NCBI GenBank assembly: GCA_023228445.1
Contig: JALOBD010000074.1
Span: 1 to 11,102, forward strand
Reading direction: 5' to 3'
Length of the DNA stretch: 11,102 bases
Origin: Sphaerochaeta sp.
Lineage (GTDB): Bacteria; Spirochaetota; Spirochaetia; Sphaerochaetales; Sphaerochaetaceae
A program made the translations under genes and the position numbers. The notes under the pieces were generated by a model. That model did no database searches. It saw only the letters and a program-made list of their open reading frames with translations, and was not told the DNA's origin. Each line of letters starts with the position of its first letter. Positions within the stretch are counted from its first letter, which is position 1. Below are positions 1 through 5,839 of the stretch, one piece after another.

Positions 1-796
1 ACGTCTCCACGAGGTTGTAGTCGCGGTCGTAGACGTTGATGCCCTCACAGTTGTTGATGTTCAAAAACTCAATGTAGCCGCGACTGCCGAAGATCATGCC
101 CCGCCGGTCGCTGAGCGCGTTGGTCGACGAATGGAGCATCGCCATCTTGCCCCCCTTGTAGGTGAAGGTGATGGCGTTGGCCTCATCGACACCGCTCTCC
201 ATCTTGATGCAGCTCGATTCAATACCCTCGATCCGATTGCCCATGACCATCATGGCGAAGTTGATCGGGTAGACACCCACATCAAGCAGCGCACCGCCGC
301 CCAAGGCGGGATTGTGGATCCGCTCCTTTTCTTTGACCGGATAGCAGAGGTTGGCCGTCAGGGCCTGGACCTCGCCGATGACCCGCCTCTCCAGCACCTG
401 GTCGAGGACCAGGCGCATCGGCAGGTAGCGCGTCCAGATCGCCTCGGCGACCAAGAGGCCCTTGGAGCGCCCATACTCGATGACCGCTTCCGCCTGGCGG
501 GCGTTGAGGGTGAAGGACTTCTCGCAAAGCACCGGCTTGTTGTGCTCAAGGGCGAGCATCATGTGTTGGTAGTGGTGGGAGTGGGGGGTGGCCACATAGA
601 CGAGGTCGACCTCACTGTCACTGACCAGCTCCTCGTAGGAGCCGTACGCCTTCCTGACGCGATGCTCCTTGGCGAAGGCTTGGGCTTTGCCAAGGTCCCG
701 TGAGGCGATTGCGTACGCCTCGACGTGCTCCATCTCGCCTACGGTGTAGGCCATCTTGCGGGCGATGTTCCCTGCCCCTAGGATTCCAAGTTTCAT
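1..796 (-). CDS. Gfo/Idh/MocA-family NAD(P)-dependent oxidoreductase (C-terminus cut by window edge)
   Basis: About 265 residues are visible from the start codon at 796; no stop codon is reached before the window edge. The N-terminus MKLGILGAGNIA is a Rossmann dinucleotide-binding loop (residues 1-12). It is followed by VDLVYVATPHSHH (63-75), the usual second half of the NAD(P) fold, and CEKSF (91-95), the family's EKP motif with the lysine kept but proline replaced by serine. AEAIWTRY (about 117-124) and GGGALLDVGVYP (166-177) resemble the dihydrodiol dehydrogenase / D-xylose dehydrogenase branch. A cytoplasmic sugar or polyol dehydrogenase is therefore likely; the substrate cannot be told. 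A strong ribosome site (AGGAGGAG, around 802-809) fixes the start. The gene follows the B12 operon on the same strand but has its own promoter-like sequence, so a link with B12 is not implied. Confidence 0.9.
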   Translation of the reverse strand, partial: MKLGILGAGNIARKMAYTVGEMEHVEAYAIASRDLGKAQAFAKEHRVRKAYGSYEELVSDSEVDLVYVATPHSHHYQHMMLALEHNKPVLCEKSFTLNARQAEAVIEYGRSKGLLVAEAIWTRYLPMRLVLDQVLERRVIGEVQALTANLCYPVKEKERIHNPALGGGALLDVGVYPINFAMMVMGNRIEGIESSCIKMESGVDEANAITFTYKGGKMAMLHSSTNALSDRRGMIFGSRGYIEFLNINNCEGINVYDRDYNLVET

Positions 797-819
797 CGCT
801 CTCCTCCTCTCGTATGGCT

Positions 820-848
820 AGTATATGAGCTTTGGTCGCTGTTGGAAA
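820..848 (-). promoter_or_regulatory. Promoter of the oxidoreductase gene
   Basis: On the minus strand TTTCCA (843-848) and TATACT (820-825) are separated by exactly 17 bases. They match 4/6 and 5/6 of the sigma-70 hexamers. The predicted start near 813 leaves a short leader that holds the AGGAGGAG ribosome site. Transcription could also read through from btuD, since no terminator is visible in 797-875. Confidence 0.5.
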
Positions 849-875
849 GCCACATCAGCGGTGTTTGGAGGAGGA

Positions 876-1640
876 TTATCGCCCGCTGTGGCTGGCAAGC
901 CAGATCGAGCGTCCGAGGACCGGGTCGTGGACCTGGTGGGCCTCGACCTGGTAGACCTCCAAAAGCCGCTCACGGGTGAAGACCTCTGCCGTCTTGCCAT
1001 GGGCGACGATCTTCCCGTCCTTGAGCATGATGGTCCGGTCGCTGTAGACCTGGGCAAGCAGCAGGTCGTGGAGCACACAGATGACCGTATACCCCTCTCC
1101 GGTGAGGCGGCCGAGCAGCTTCATGATGGAGCGCTGGTGTTTGACATCGAGGTGGTTGACCGGCTCGTCGAGGAGCAGGAGCCGCCCCCCTTGGGCCAGT
1201 GCACGGGCGAGGACCACGCGCTGCAGCTCCCCGCCGCTGAGGTTGGTGACCAAGCAGTCGGCGAGGTGGGTGATGTTGCACGCCTCCATCGCTTGCTCTA
1301 CGATCGTGCCATCATCGCGCCCCCCATGGGCGTACCGACCCATGGACACCGCTTCTCTGGCGGTGAAGGCGTAGTCGTTGTGCTGGTGTTGGGCGACGAA
1401 GCCGATCTGTCGGGCAAGCTCCTTCTGTCCCATTGCACCGATGTCCTTGCCATTGAGGTAGACGACCCCGCCTGTTGGGCGGATCTCCTTGTAGATGAGC
1501 TTGAGCAACGTCGATTTGCCACTGCCGTTGGGGCCGGTGAGGGCGGTGAAGGTGTGCTGCGGTACCGAGAGGTCGAGGTCTTGGAAGAGGTAGGGGGCTG
1601 TCCACCCGCCCTGCACGCCCTTGAAGGTGAGGCTATCCAT
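876..1640 (-). CDS. btuD: Vitamin B12 ABC transporter ATP-binding protein BtuD
   Basis: This 254-residue cytoplasmic ATPase would drive B12 import by the BtuC permease. It has Walker A GPNGSGKS (36-43), the Q-loop glutamine in FVAQHQ (residue 84), the ABC signature LSGGELQ (134-140), Walker B LLLLDEP (154-160) and the switch histidine in VLHD (191). The spacing and length are typical of the FecE/FhuC/BtuD class. The chosen ATG at 1640 overlaps the end of btuC by 8 bases (ATGGATAG), which suggests translational coupling. A longer frame opening at 1724 would overlap btuC by about 90 bases and adds unrelated sequence, so it was not used. By sequence alone the ATPase could also serve an iron-siderophore importer; the riboswitch upstream of the operon argues for cobalamin. 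Confidence 0.9.
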   Translation of the reverse strand: MDSLTFKGVQGGWTAPYLFQDLDLSVPQHTFTALTGPNGSGKSTLLKLIYKEIRPTGGVVYLNGKDIGAMGQKELARQIGFVAQHQHNDYAFTAREAVSMGRYAHGGRDDGTIVEQAMEACNITHLADCLVTNLSGGELQRVVLARALAQGGRLLLLDEPVNHLDVKHQRSIMKLLGRLTGEGYTVICVLHDLLLAQVYSDRTIMLKDGKIVAHGKTAEVFTRERLLEVYQVEAHQVHDPVLGRSIWLASHSGR

Positions 1641-2613
1641 AGCGGTAGCGACCCCGACGCAGCAGGTAGATGAAGAGCGGCACGCCAACCAAGCTTGTGA
1701 TGACTCCCACGGGAAGTTCCCCACTGGGCAGCAGGAGGCGGGCGAGGGTGTCGCTGGCGAGCAACAGGAGGCCGCCGAAGAGGGCGCTGGGGGCCAGCAA
1801 CCGTTTGTGGCGGGGCCCGACGAGCAGGCGGCTGACGTGGGGAGCCATCAGGCCGATGAACCCGATGACACCGAAGTGCGAGACACAGAGTGCTGTGGCG
1901 ATGGAGGCGGGTAGCAGTACCATCAGGCGGACGCTCCCCACCGAGAGACCGGCAGCCTGGCCGCTTGATTCGTCGAGCAGCAGCATATCGAGGCTGCGGT
2001 GGGAGAGGGAGAGGGGGAGGGCGAGCAACAGCAGTGCAGAGGCCACGATCATCACCGCACCCCAGGTGGCTGTGGAGAAGCTGCCCATGCTCCAGAAGAG
2101 GATCCGTTGGTACTGCTCCTTGTTCATGAACATCAACAGCGTCATCGCGGCGCTGAGAACGTAGTTGATGGCCACCCCGGTGAGGATCAGGGTAGTCGTT
2201 GCCCCCTTCTGGCGAAGGGAGAGGGCAAGGATGAGGAGGGTGGTGACCACCGAGCCGACCAAGGCGGAGAGTGGGAAGCCGACGAGGGTGCTGAGGCCGA
2301 GGGCGAGGGCGACAGCGACCCCGAAGGAGGCGCCACTGCTGACGCCGAGGATGAAGGGGTCGGCCATCGGGTTGCGCAGCGATGCCTGATAGATCGCTCC
2401 GCTAAAGCCCAATACCGCCCCGGTGAGGAAAGAGGCGATGATCCTCGGCAGGCGGAGGTGCCAGATGATGTAGTGCTTGCTTGCCACGACGCGCTGCCCC
2501 AGCAGGATGTGGACGGTTTCGCCCAGCGTGATGCCCGAGGGGCCGAGGGTCAGTGCGATGAGGGCGAGGATGAGGCTCAGCGCGGCCAGGACCGCTACCA
2601 GAGGCCGTCTCAT
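1633..2613 (-). CDS. btuC: Vitamin B12 ABC transporter permease BtuC (FecCD family)
   Basis: A 326-residue inner-membrane permease, mostly hydrophobic throughout, as expected for the ten-helix FecCD/BtuC family and of normal length. Family motifs appear in order: RLPRIIASFLTGAVLGFSGA (54-73), NPMADPFILGVSSGASFG (81-98), GFIGLMAPHVSRLLVG (251-266) and the C-terminal GVITSLVGVPLFIYLLRR (303-320). The first of these follows the N-terminal helix, and the APH region corresponds to the loop facing the ATPase. The start at 2613 has a good ribosome site (GGGAGG) and overlaps the btuF stop codon as ATGA (2610-2613). The protein should form a homodimer that takes B12 from BtuF and passes it through the inner membrane with energy from BtuD. 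Confidence 0.9.
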   Translation of the reverse strand: MRRPLVAVLAALSLILALIALTLGPSGITLGETVHILLGQRVVASKHYIIWHLRLPRIIASFLTGAVLGFSGAIYQASLRNPMADPFILGVSSGASFGVAVALALGLSTLVGFPLSALVGSVVTTLLILALSLRQKGATTTLILTGVAINYVLSAAMTLLMFMNKEQYQRILFWSMGSFSTATWGAVMIVASALLLLALPLSLSHRSLDMLLLDESSGQAAGLSVGSVRLMVLLPASIATALCVSHFGVIGFIGLMAPHVSRLLVGPRHKRLLAPSALFGGLLLLASDTLARLLLPSGELPVGVITSLVGVPLFIYLLRRGRYRYG

Positions 2614-3482
2614 CGCCCATCCTCCCGGTGGATCAAGGCGTAGAGCTCCTTGAGCGCAAGGGCGCTGCGCGGGCCCTGGCGACTGATCAGGTCGTCGTCG
2701 AAGATCCTCACCGAGCCGGTAAGGTCGCTGTACGGCTTGGTGGTGGTGAATTCGATCAGCGTCGCCTCACCACTCTCGTCCCCCCAACGCGGGGAGAGGA
2801 GGATGATCTCTGGGTCGTGGAAGAGCAGCATCTCCTTGGAGTAGGTCCAGTAGAGCGCGTCGTCGGCCACGTTGTCACCGCCGGCGAGTCGGATCATCTC
2901 GCTGAGGAAGGTGTCGCCGGTGGCCGCAGAGTCGAAGGAGCCGAAGTCAAGGGCCATGTATACGGTGGGCTTGATTCCCTTCTCTGCCTTGAGGGCGATG
3001 TCACGCACCATGTTCTGCATCGAGAGGATCATCAGTTCCCCTTGGTCCGAGGCGCCCACTTCATCGGCAATCGCCCTGATCAGGTCGTAGGTACCGCCAA
3101 AGCTCTGCTGGGTGTCGAGCTGCAGCACTTCGATACCGGCCTTTTCGACGGCAGCGAGCAGCTGGTCGCCGACGAAGGCGCTGGAGATGACCAGAGTCGG
3201 TTCCAACGCGAGCAACTTCTCAAGCGATGGGGAGTAGAGGGTACCCACCGATGGCAGGGCGAGCGCCTCCTCAGGGTAGGTGCAGTAGTCGCTGCGTCCG
3301 ACCAAGAGTGCCCCCTTGCCGAGCGCGTAGATCGTCTCGGTGACGTTGGGCGAGAGGCTGACGATGCGCTGTTGCGGCGCAGCCTCTTTCTCGACGGTGG
3401 CCATCGAGAAGAGGAGTGCAGGGATCAAGAGGAGTGTTGCCACTGCGAGGAGGAGACGAGATCGTGTGGTGGTGTTGTGCAT
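2610..3482 (-). CDS. btuF: Periplasmic cobalamin-binding protein BtuF
   Basis: A 290-residue binding protein. Residues 1-28 form a signal peptide (TTTRSR, then a hydrophobic core LLLAVATLLLIPALLF, then SMA); no lipobox cysteine is present, so release to the periplasm or a retained membrane anchor is likely. The mature part begins with RIVSLSPNVTETIYALG (39-55), the characteristic opening of BtuF/FepB-type TroA-fold proteins, followed by GRSDYCTYP (62-70) and LEKLLALEPTLVI, also typical. The start at 3482 was chosen because it gives a proper signal peptide and has AAGGGG just upstream. A longer frame from 3611 would translate the riboswitch and was rejected. It is the first gene of the btuFCD operon. 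Ligand identity rests on the cobalamin riboswitch; the fold alone would also fit iron-siderophore or heme binding. Confidence 0.88.
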   Translation of the reverse strand: MHNTTTRSRLLLAVATLLLIPALLFSMATVEKEAAPQQRIVSLSPNVTETIYALGKGALLVGRSDYCTYPEEALALPSVGTLYSPSLEKLLALEPTLVISSAFVGDQLLAAVEKAGIEVLQLDTQQSFGGTYDLIRAIADEVGASDQGELMILSMQNMVRDIALKAEKGIKPTVYMALDFGSFDSAATGDTFLSEMIRLAGGDNVADDALYWTYSKEMLLFHDPEIILLSPRWGDESGEATLIEFTTTKPYSDLTGSVRIFDDDLISRQGPRSALALKELYALIHREDGR

Positions 3483-3495
3483 ACCGCCCCTTTCT

Positions 3496-3540
3496 GGGCA
3501 TGAAACATACCCCGACCCATGCTCCGTGGGTCGAACGGAG
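3496..3540 (-). promoter_or_regulatory. Expression platform of the cobalamin riboswitch, with competing hairpins
   Basis: Between the aptamer and btuF three short stems can form on the minus strand. Stem A pairs CTCCGT (3535-3540) with ACGGAG (3522-3527). Stem B pairs CGACCCA (3527-3533) with TGGGTCG (3513-3519). A and B cannot both form as simple hairpins, because each stem uses the other's loop. A third stem, GGGTATG with CATGCCC (3496-3512), abuts B. No run of T follows any of them, so control of translation is more likely than termination; that is inference. Confidence 0.5.
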
Positions 3541-3544
3541 ATTA

Positions 3545-3678
3545 TCCATGGCAGGTCTCCTGGCTCAGGCATTCCCAGAAGCTGCGACTTCCCACCTCTC
3601 GGCAGTGTCATGGTGCAGCCTCCCAGCCTCTACAGTGGCGGGACCGCAGGGGCTTGTACCCCTTTCCCTTGGCATGGA
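3545..3678 (-). ncRNA. Cobalamin (vitamin B12) riboswitch aptamer
   Basis: Read on the minus strand, the conserved blocks occur in the right order. AAGGGAA is at 3664-3670, then a P4-like stem AGGGG/CCCCT. GCGGTCCCGCCACTGTA is at 3631-3647. CACTGCC with GGTGGGAAGTC lies at 3586-3607 and is nearly identical to the E. coli btuB leader. The B12 box AGCCAGGAGACCTGCC is at 3550-3565. The ends TCCATG (3673-3678) and CATGGA (3545-3550) pair to close P1. The element sits 62 bases before the btuF start and should lower btuFCD expression when cobalamin is abundant. Which cobalamin form it prefers cannot be read with confidence. Confidence 0.93.
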
Positions 3679-3685
3679 CACTCCA

Positions 3686-3714
3686 ATCCTACGCAGTGGG
3701 CACCCACCTGTCAA
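3686..3714 (-). promoter_or_regulatory. Promoter of the riboswitch-btuFCD operon
   Basis: A perfect -35 hexamer TTGACA (3709-3714) is followed, after 17 bases, by TAGGAT (3686-3691, 4/6). The predicted start is at about 3679, one base before the outer P1 strand of the aptamer. This agreement between two independent predictions supports both. The spacer contains the inverted repeat GTGGG-TG-CCCAC (3696-3707). Confidence 0.7.
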
Positions 3715-3726
3715 GGCGCCGTGAGG

Positions 3727-3755
3727 TTGCAAGAGGCAGAGAGTTTGGGTACTAT
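3727..3755 (+). promoter_or_regulatory. Promoter of the rnhA-chromate transporter operon
   Basis: TTGCAA (3727-3732) and TACTAT (3750-3755) lie 17 bases apart and each match 4/6 of the sigma-70 consensus. The expected start, about seven bases after the -10, falls on the A of the rnhA ATG at 3762. It is back-to-back with the btu promoter, with only 12 bases between the two -35 boxes. Confidence 0.5.
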
Positions 3756-3761
3756 CGGGCC

Positions 3762-4211
3762 ATGTCATACCAAGCGATCACCATCTATACCGACGGGGGG
3801 TGTCTGGGCAACCCCGGCCCGGGCGGCTGGGCATACGTCCTCACTGGCGATGATGCATTTACCAAGGAAGCCAGCGGATCACAGCACGACACGACCAACA
3901 ACCGCATGGAGCTCACCGCGGTCATCGAGGCGCTCAAGGCCGCCCAGCAGCTCGGTGCGGCGCGGATCGACCTCTATACCGACAGCCAGTACGTAAAGAA
4001 CGGCATCACCGGCTGGATTCACAAATGGAAGATCAACGGGTGGCGGACAGCCAACAAGGCCCCGGTGAAGAACAAGGAGTACTGGCTTGCCCTCGATGCA
4101 CTGGCCAATACCCTTGAGGTGCATTGGCATTGGGTCAAGGGCCACGCCGGCATCGCGGGCAACGAGCGGTGCGATGTACTGGTCAAGGAAGCGATGGAGC
4201 GTATTCGATGA
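3762..4211 (+). CDS. rnhA: Ribonuclease HI
   Basis: A 149-residue cytoplasmic enzyme that cuts the RNA strand of RNA-DNA hybrids, as in R-loops and primer removal. The four acidic catalytic residues are in place: D11 in YTDGG, E50 in NRMELTAVIEAL, D74 in YTDSQYV and D138 in GNERCDVL. The loop histidine is H128 in VKGHAG. The basic-handle region WIHKWKINGWRTANKAPVKN (85-104) is the E. coli-type substrate-binding protrusion. The length is close to the 155 residues of E. coli RNase HI. No ribosome site precedes the ATG, and no other in-frame start is near it; the predicted transcription start coincides with it. The stop codon overlaps the next gene's ATG as ATGA (4208-4211). Confidence 0.97.
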   Translation: MSYQAITIYTDGGCLGNPGPGGWAYVLTGDDAFTKEASGSQHDTTNNRMELTAVIEALKAAQQLGAARIDLYTDSQYVKNGITGWIHKWKINGWRTANKAPVKNKEYWLALDALANTLEVHWHWVKGHAGIAGNERCDVLVKEAMERIR

Positions 4212-4753
4212 GGGTGCGCCTCGCTGCCCTCTACCTTGCCTTCCTCAAGATCGGGGCGCTGACATTCGGGGGTGGCTATGCGATGCTGCCGATGCTCCAG
4301 CGTGAGGTCATCGACAAGCACGGTTGGGCGACAGCTGAGGAGGTGCTGGACATCTGGGCCATCGGTCAGTGCACCCCCGGTATCATTGCGGTGAACACCG
4401 CCACGATGATCGGCTACCGCAAGCGCGGCATCGCAGGTGCCATCGTGGCGACCTTGGGGGAGGTTACCCCCAGCCTCCTGATCATCACGGCCCTGGCATC
4501 TCTCTTGGCCCGGGTGCAGGACTCGGTGTGGGTGGCCCGTGCCTTTGCTGGCATCCGTATCGCCGTGTGTGCCCTCATCGTCCAATCGATCATCACACTG
4601 GCCAGGAAGAGTGTGGTCGACCTGCCCTCCATCCTCCTCTTCCTGGCATCGGTGGTGTTGACCTTTCTCCTCGGCTTCACCCCGATCGCCGTCGTCACGC
4701 TGGCCATCTTTTGTGGCCTCATCGTCGGCTGGGTGAGACGGGGGAGGTCGTGA
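4208..4753 (+). CDS. Short chromate transporter subunit (CHR family), first of a pair
   Basis: A 181-residue membrane protein made of one CHR domain. It opens with the family signature FLKIGALTFGGGYAMLPML (12-30), followed by an interfacial stretch QREVIDKHGW and then QCTPGIIAVNTATMIGY (54-70), the second conserved block with its TPG motif. The rest is several hydrophobic helices ending in a basic tail WVRRGRS. Full-length ChrA proteins fuse two such domains. Short forms are usually found as adjacent pairs that work together, as here. Members export chromate or import sulfate-like anions, but many are uncharacterised, so the substrate is open. Translation is coupled to rnhA by ATGA and to the next gene by TGATG; GGAG lies about ten bases upstream. 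Confidence 0.9.
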   Translation: MRVRLAALYLAFLKIGALTFGGGYAMLPMLQREVIDKHGWATAEEVLDIWAIGQCTPGIIAVNTATMIGYRKRGIAGAIVATLGEVTPSLLIITALASLLARVQDSVWVARAFAGIRIAVCALIVQSIITLARKSVVDLPSILLFLASVVLTFLLGFTPIAVVTLAIFCGLIVGWVRRGRS

Positions 4754-5298
4754 TGGTCCACCTCGCCCTCTTCTGGGAGTTCTTCAAGATCGGGCTCTTC
4801 TCAATCGGCGGCGGACTTGCCACGCTGCCGTTCCTCTACAAGCTCGCCGAGACCCACCCCCACTGGATCACCGCCGCCCAAATCGCCGATATGGTGGCCA
4901 TCAGTGAATCGACGCCCGGTCCCATCGGCATCAACATGGCCACCTACGCCGGCTACCATGCAGCCGGCCTCTTCGGTGGTCTGGTCGCCACGTTGGGCGA
5001 GATCGCCCCGAGTGTGGTCATCATCATCCTCATCGCACGCTTCTTGGAGAACTTTGACAAGAACCGGTGGGTGAGCAGCGCCTTCTGGGCCCTCAGGCCC
5101 ACCGTCGTCGGTTTGATCACGTTCGCTCTTTTGAAGCTGCTCTCCCTCGTCGTCTTCACCGATGGGATGCTCAATCTGCGTGCGACCATCGCGTTTGCCC
5201 TTGTTCTCCCGGTGGTGTTGGTCTTCAAGCGAGTGCACCCGCTGCTCTGGATCGCCTTGGGTGCCGCAGCGGGCATCGCCTTCAATCTCGGTCCGTGA
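4753..5298 (+). CDS. Short chromate transporter subunit (CHR family), second of a pair
   Basis: This is the partner CHR-domain membrane protein, also 181 residues long. The signature appears as FFKIGLFSIGGGLATLPFL (10-28), and the second block as ESTPGPIGINMATYAGYH (52-69), followed by GGLVATLGEIAPS (75-87), closely parallel to its neighbour. A strong ribosome site (GGGGGAGG) lies just before the ATG, which shares one base with the previous stop. Two half-size subunits are expected to form one transporter with opposite membrane orientation, as proposed for other short CHR pairs; that is family knowledge, not visible here. The last 17 bases overlap, tail to tail, the lipoprotein gene on the other strand, which is unusual for a gene end with no separate terminator. 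Confidence 0.9.
   Translation: MVHLALFWEFFKIGLFSIGGGLATLPFLYKLAETHPHWITAAQIADMVAISESTPGPIGINMATYAGYHAAGLFGGLVATLGEIAPSVVIIILIARFLENFDKNRWVSSAFWALRPTVVGLITFALLKLLSLVVFTDGMLNLRATIAFALVLPVVLVFKRVHPLLWIALGAAAGIAFNLGP
5238..5273 (-). repeat. 8-bp inverted repeat within the chromate transporter gene, just after the lipoprotein stop
   Basis: CCCGCTGC (5238-5245) and GCAGCGGG (5266-5273) are perfect inverted repeats around a 20-base loop. On the minus strand the stem begins 8 bases after the lipoprotein stop. No T-run follows, so it is at best a weak or factor-assisted 3' end signal and may be chance in GC-rich coding DNA. Confidence 0.3.
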
Positions 5299-5839
5299 TG
5301 TAGGAGAGGGCCGCCTCGTACCAACGGTCGGGGTGGAGGGCTGAGAGGATGGAGAGCGCCTGCTGCTCCCAGGTGCGGCTGGCGAGCAGTTTCAGCGCCA
5401 AGCGCTCGGCCAGCGAGTGTTGATCGTGCTGGAATGCATCCTCCATGACCCGGGCCATCAGTGCCTGGTCACCGGGGTCGAGGGCGAAGAGTTGCAGCCA
5501 CGCCGCCTCGGCCTCTTGTTCCAAGCCCGCCTTGGTGAGGGCGCGGGCCCTGAGGCGCAAGAGTTCAAGGTGGGCGGGGAAGCGGGCGAAGGCGTCTGCT
5601 GCCCCTGTGGCCGCCAGCTCATACTCCTCGCCCTGGTAGAGGGCATAGAGGTGGTTGTAGGCAAGCGTAGCACTGCCTGGCTCATGTGAGGCTGCCGCTG
5701 CCGTCAGGCGGGCTGCCTCTGCTGCCCGACCCTCGCTGAGCAGGCGCTGTGCATCCTGGGTGTACCCATCCTGCGGGGAGGAGGCACAGCCTGATGCGAA
5801 GAGCAGGAGCAACAGGACCGGCAGCAGGCGTCTCTTCAT
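5282..5839 (-). CDS. Small TPR-type lipoprotein
   Basis: A 185-residue exported lipoprotein of unknown role. Residues 1-18, MKRRLLPVLLLLLFASGC, form a short basic start, a leucine-rich core and a lipobox-like ASGC with cysteine 18 as the likely lipidated residue. The mature part is rich in alanine, leucine and glutamate and consists of helical pairs spaced like tetratricopeptide repeats: roughly 28-50, 58-87 (AYNHLYALYQGEEYELAATGA) and 92-122 (LELLRLRARALTKAGLEQEA, with LDPGD at its end). Such proteins usually act as scaffolds for protein-protein contact in the periplasm. The ATG shares one base with the stop of the UPRT-like gene (TGATG) and has GGAGGGG before it, so the two are probably one operon. 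The gene end overlaps the convergent transporter gene by 17 bases. Confidence 0.82.
   Translation of the reverse strand: MKRRLLPVLLLLLFASGCASSPQDGYTQDAQRLLSEGRAAEAARLTAAAASHEPGSATLAYNHLYALYQGEEYELAATGAADAFARFPAHLELLRLRARALTKAGLEQEAEAAWLQLFALDPGDQALMARVMEDAFQHDQHSLAERLALKLLASRTWEQQALSILSALHPDRWYEAALSYITDRD
5363..5392 (+). terminator. Possible terminator of the rnhA-chromate operon, inside the lipoprotein gene
   Basis: On the plus strand CTGCTCCCAG (5363-5372) pairs with CTGG-c-GAGCAG (5379-5389) with one bulged base and a six-base loop, followed by only three T residues. It starts 65 bases after the transporter stop. The stem is good but the tail is weak, so this is a tentative call. Confidence 0.3.

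Noticed and set aside
1641..1724. Longer btuD starting at 1724
   Set aside because: The extra 28 residues overlap btuC coding sequence and do not resemble the family; the start at 1640 gives the normal N-terminus and the usual coupled overlap.
825..3503. Long plus-strand open frames opposite btuD, btuC and btuF
   Set aside because: These are shadows caused by high GC at third codon positions. The minus-strand products carry full ABC transporter motifs.
3483..3611. Longer btuF starting at 3611
   Set aside because: It would translate the riboswitch and its platform and would bury the signal peptide internally.
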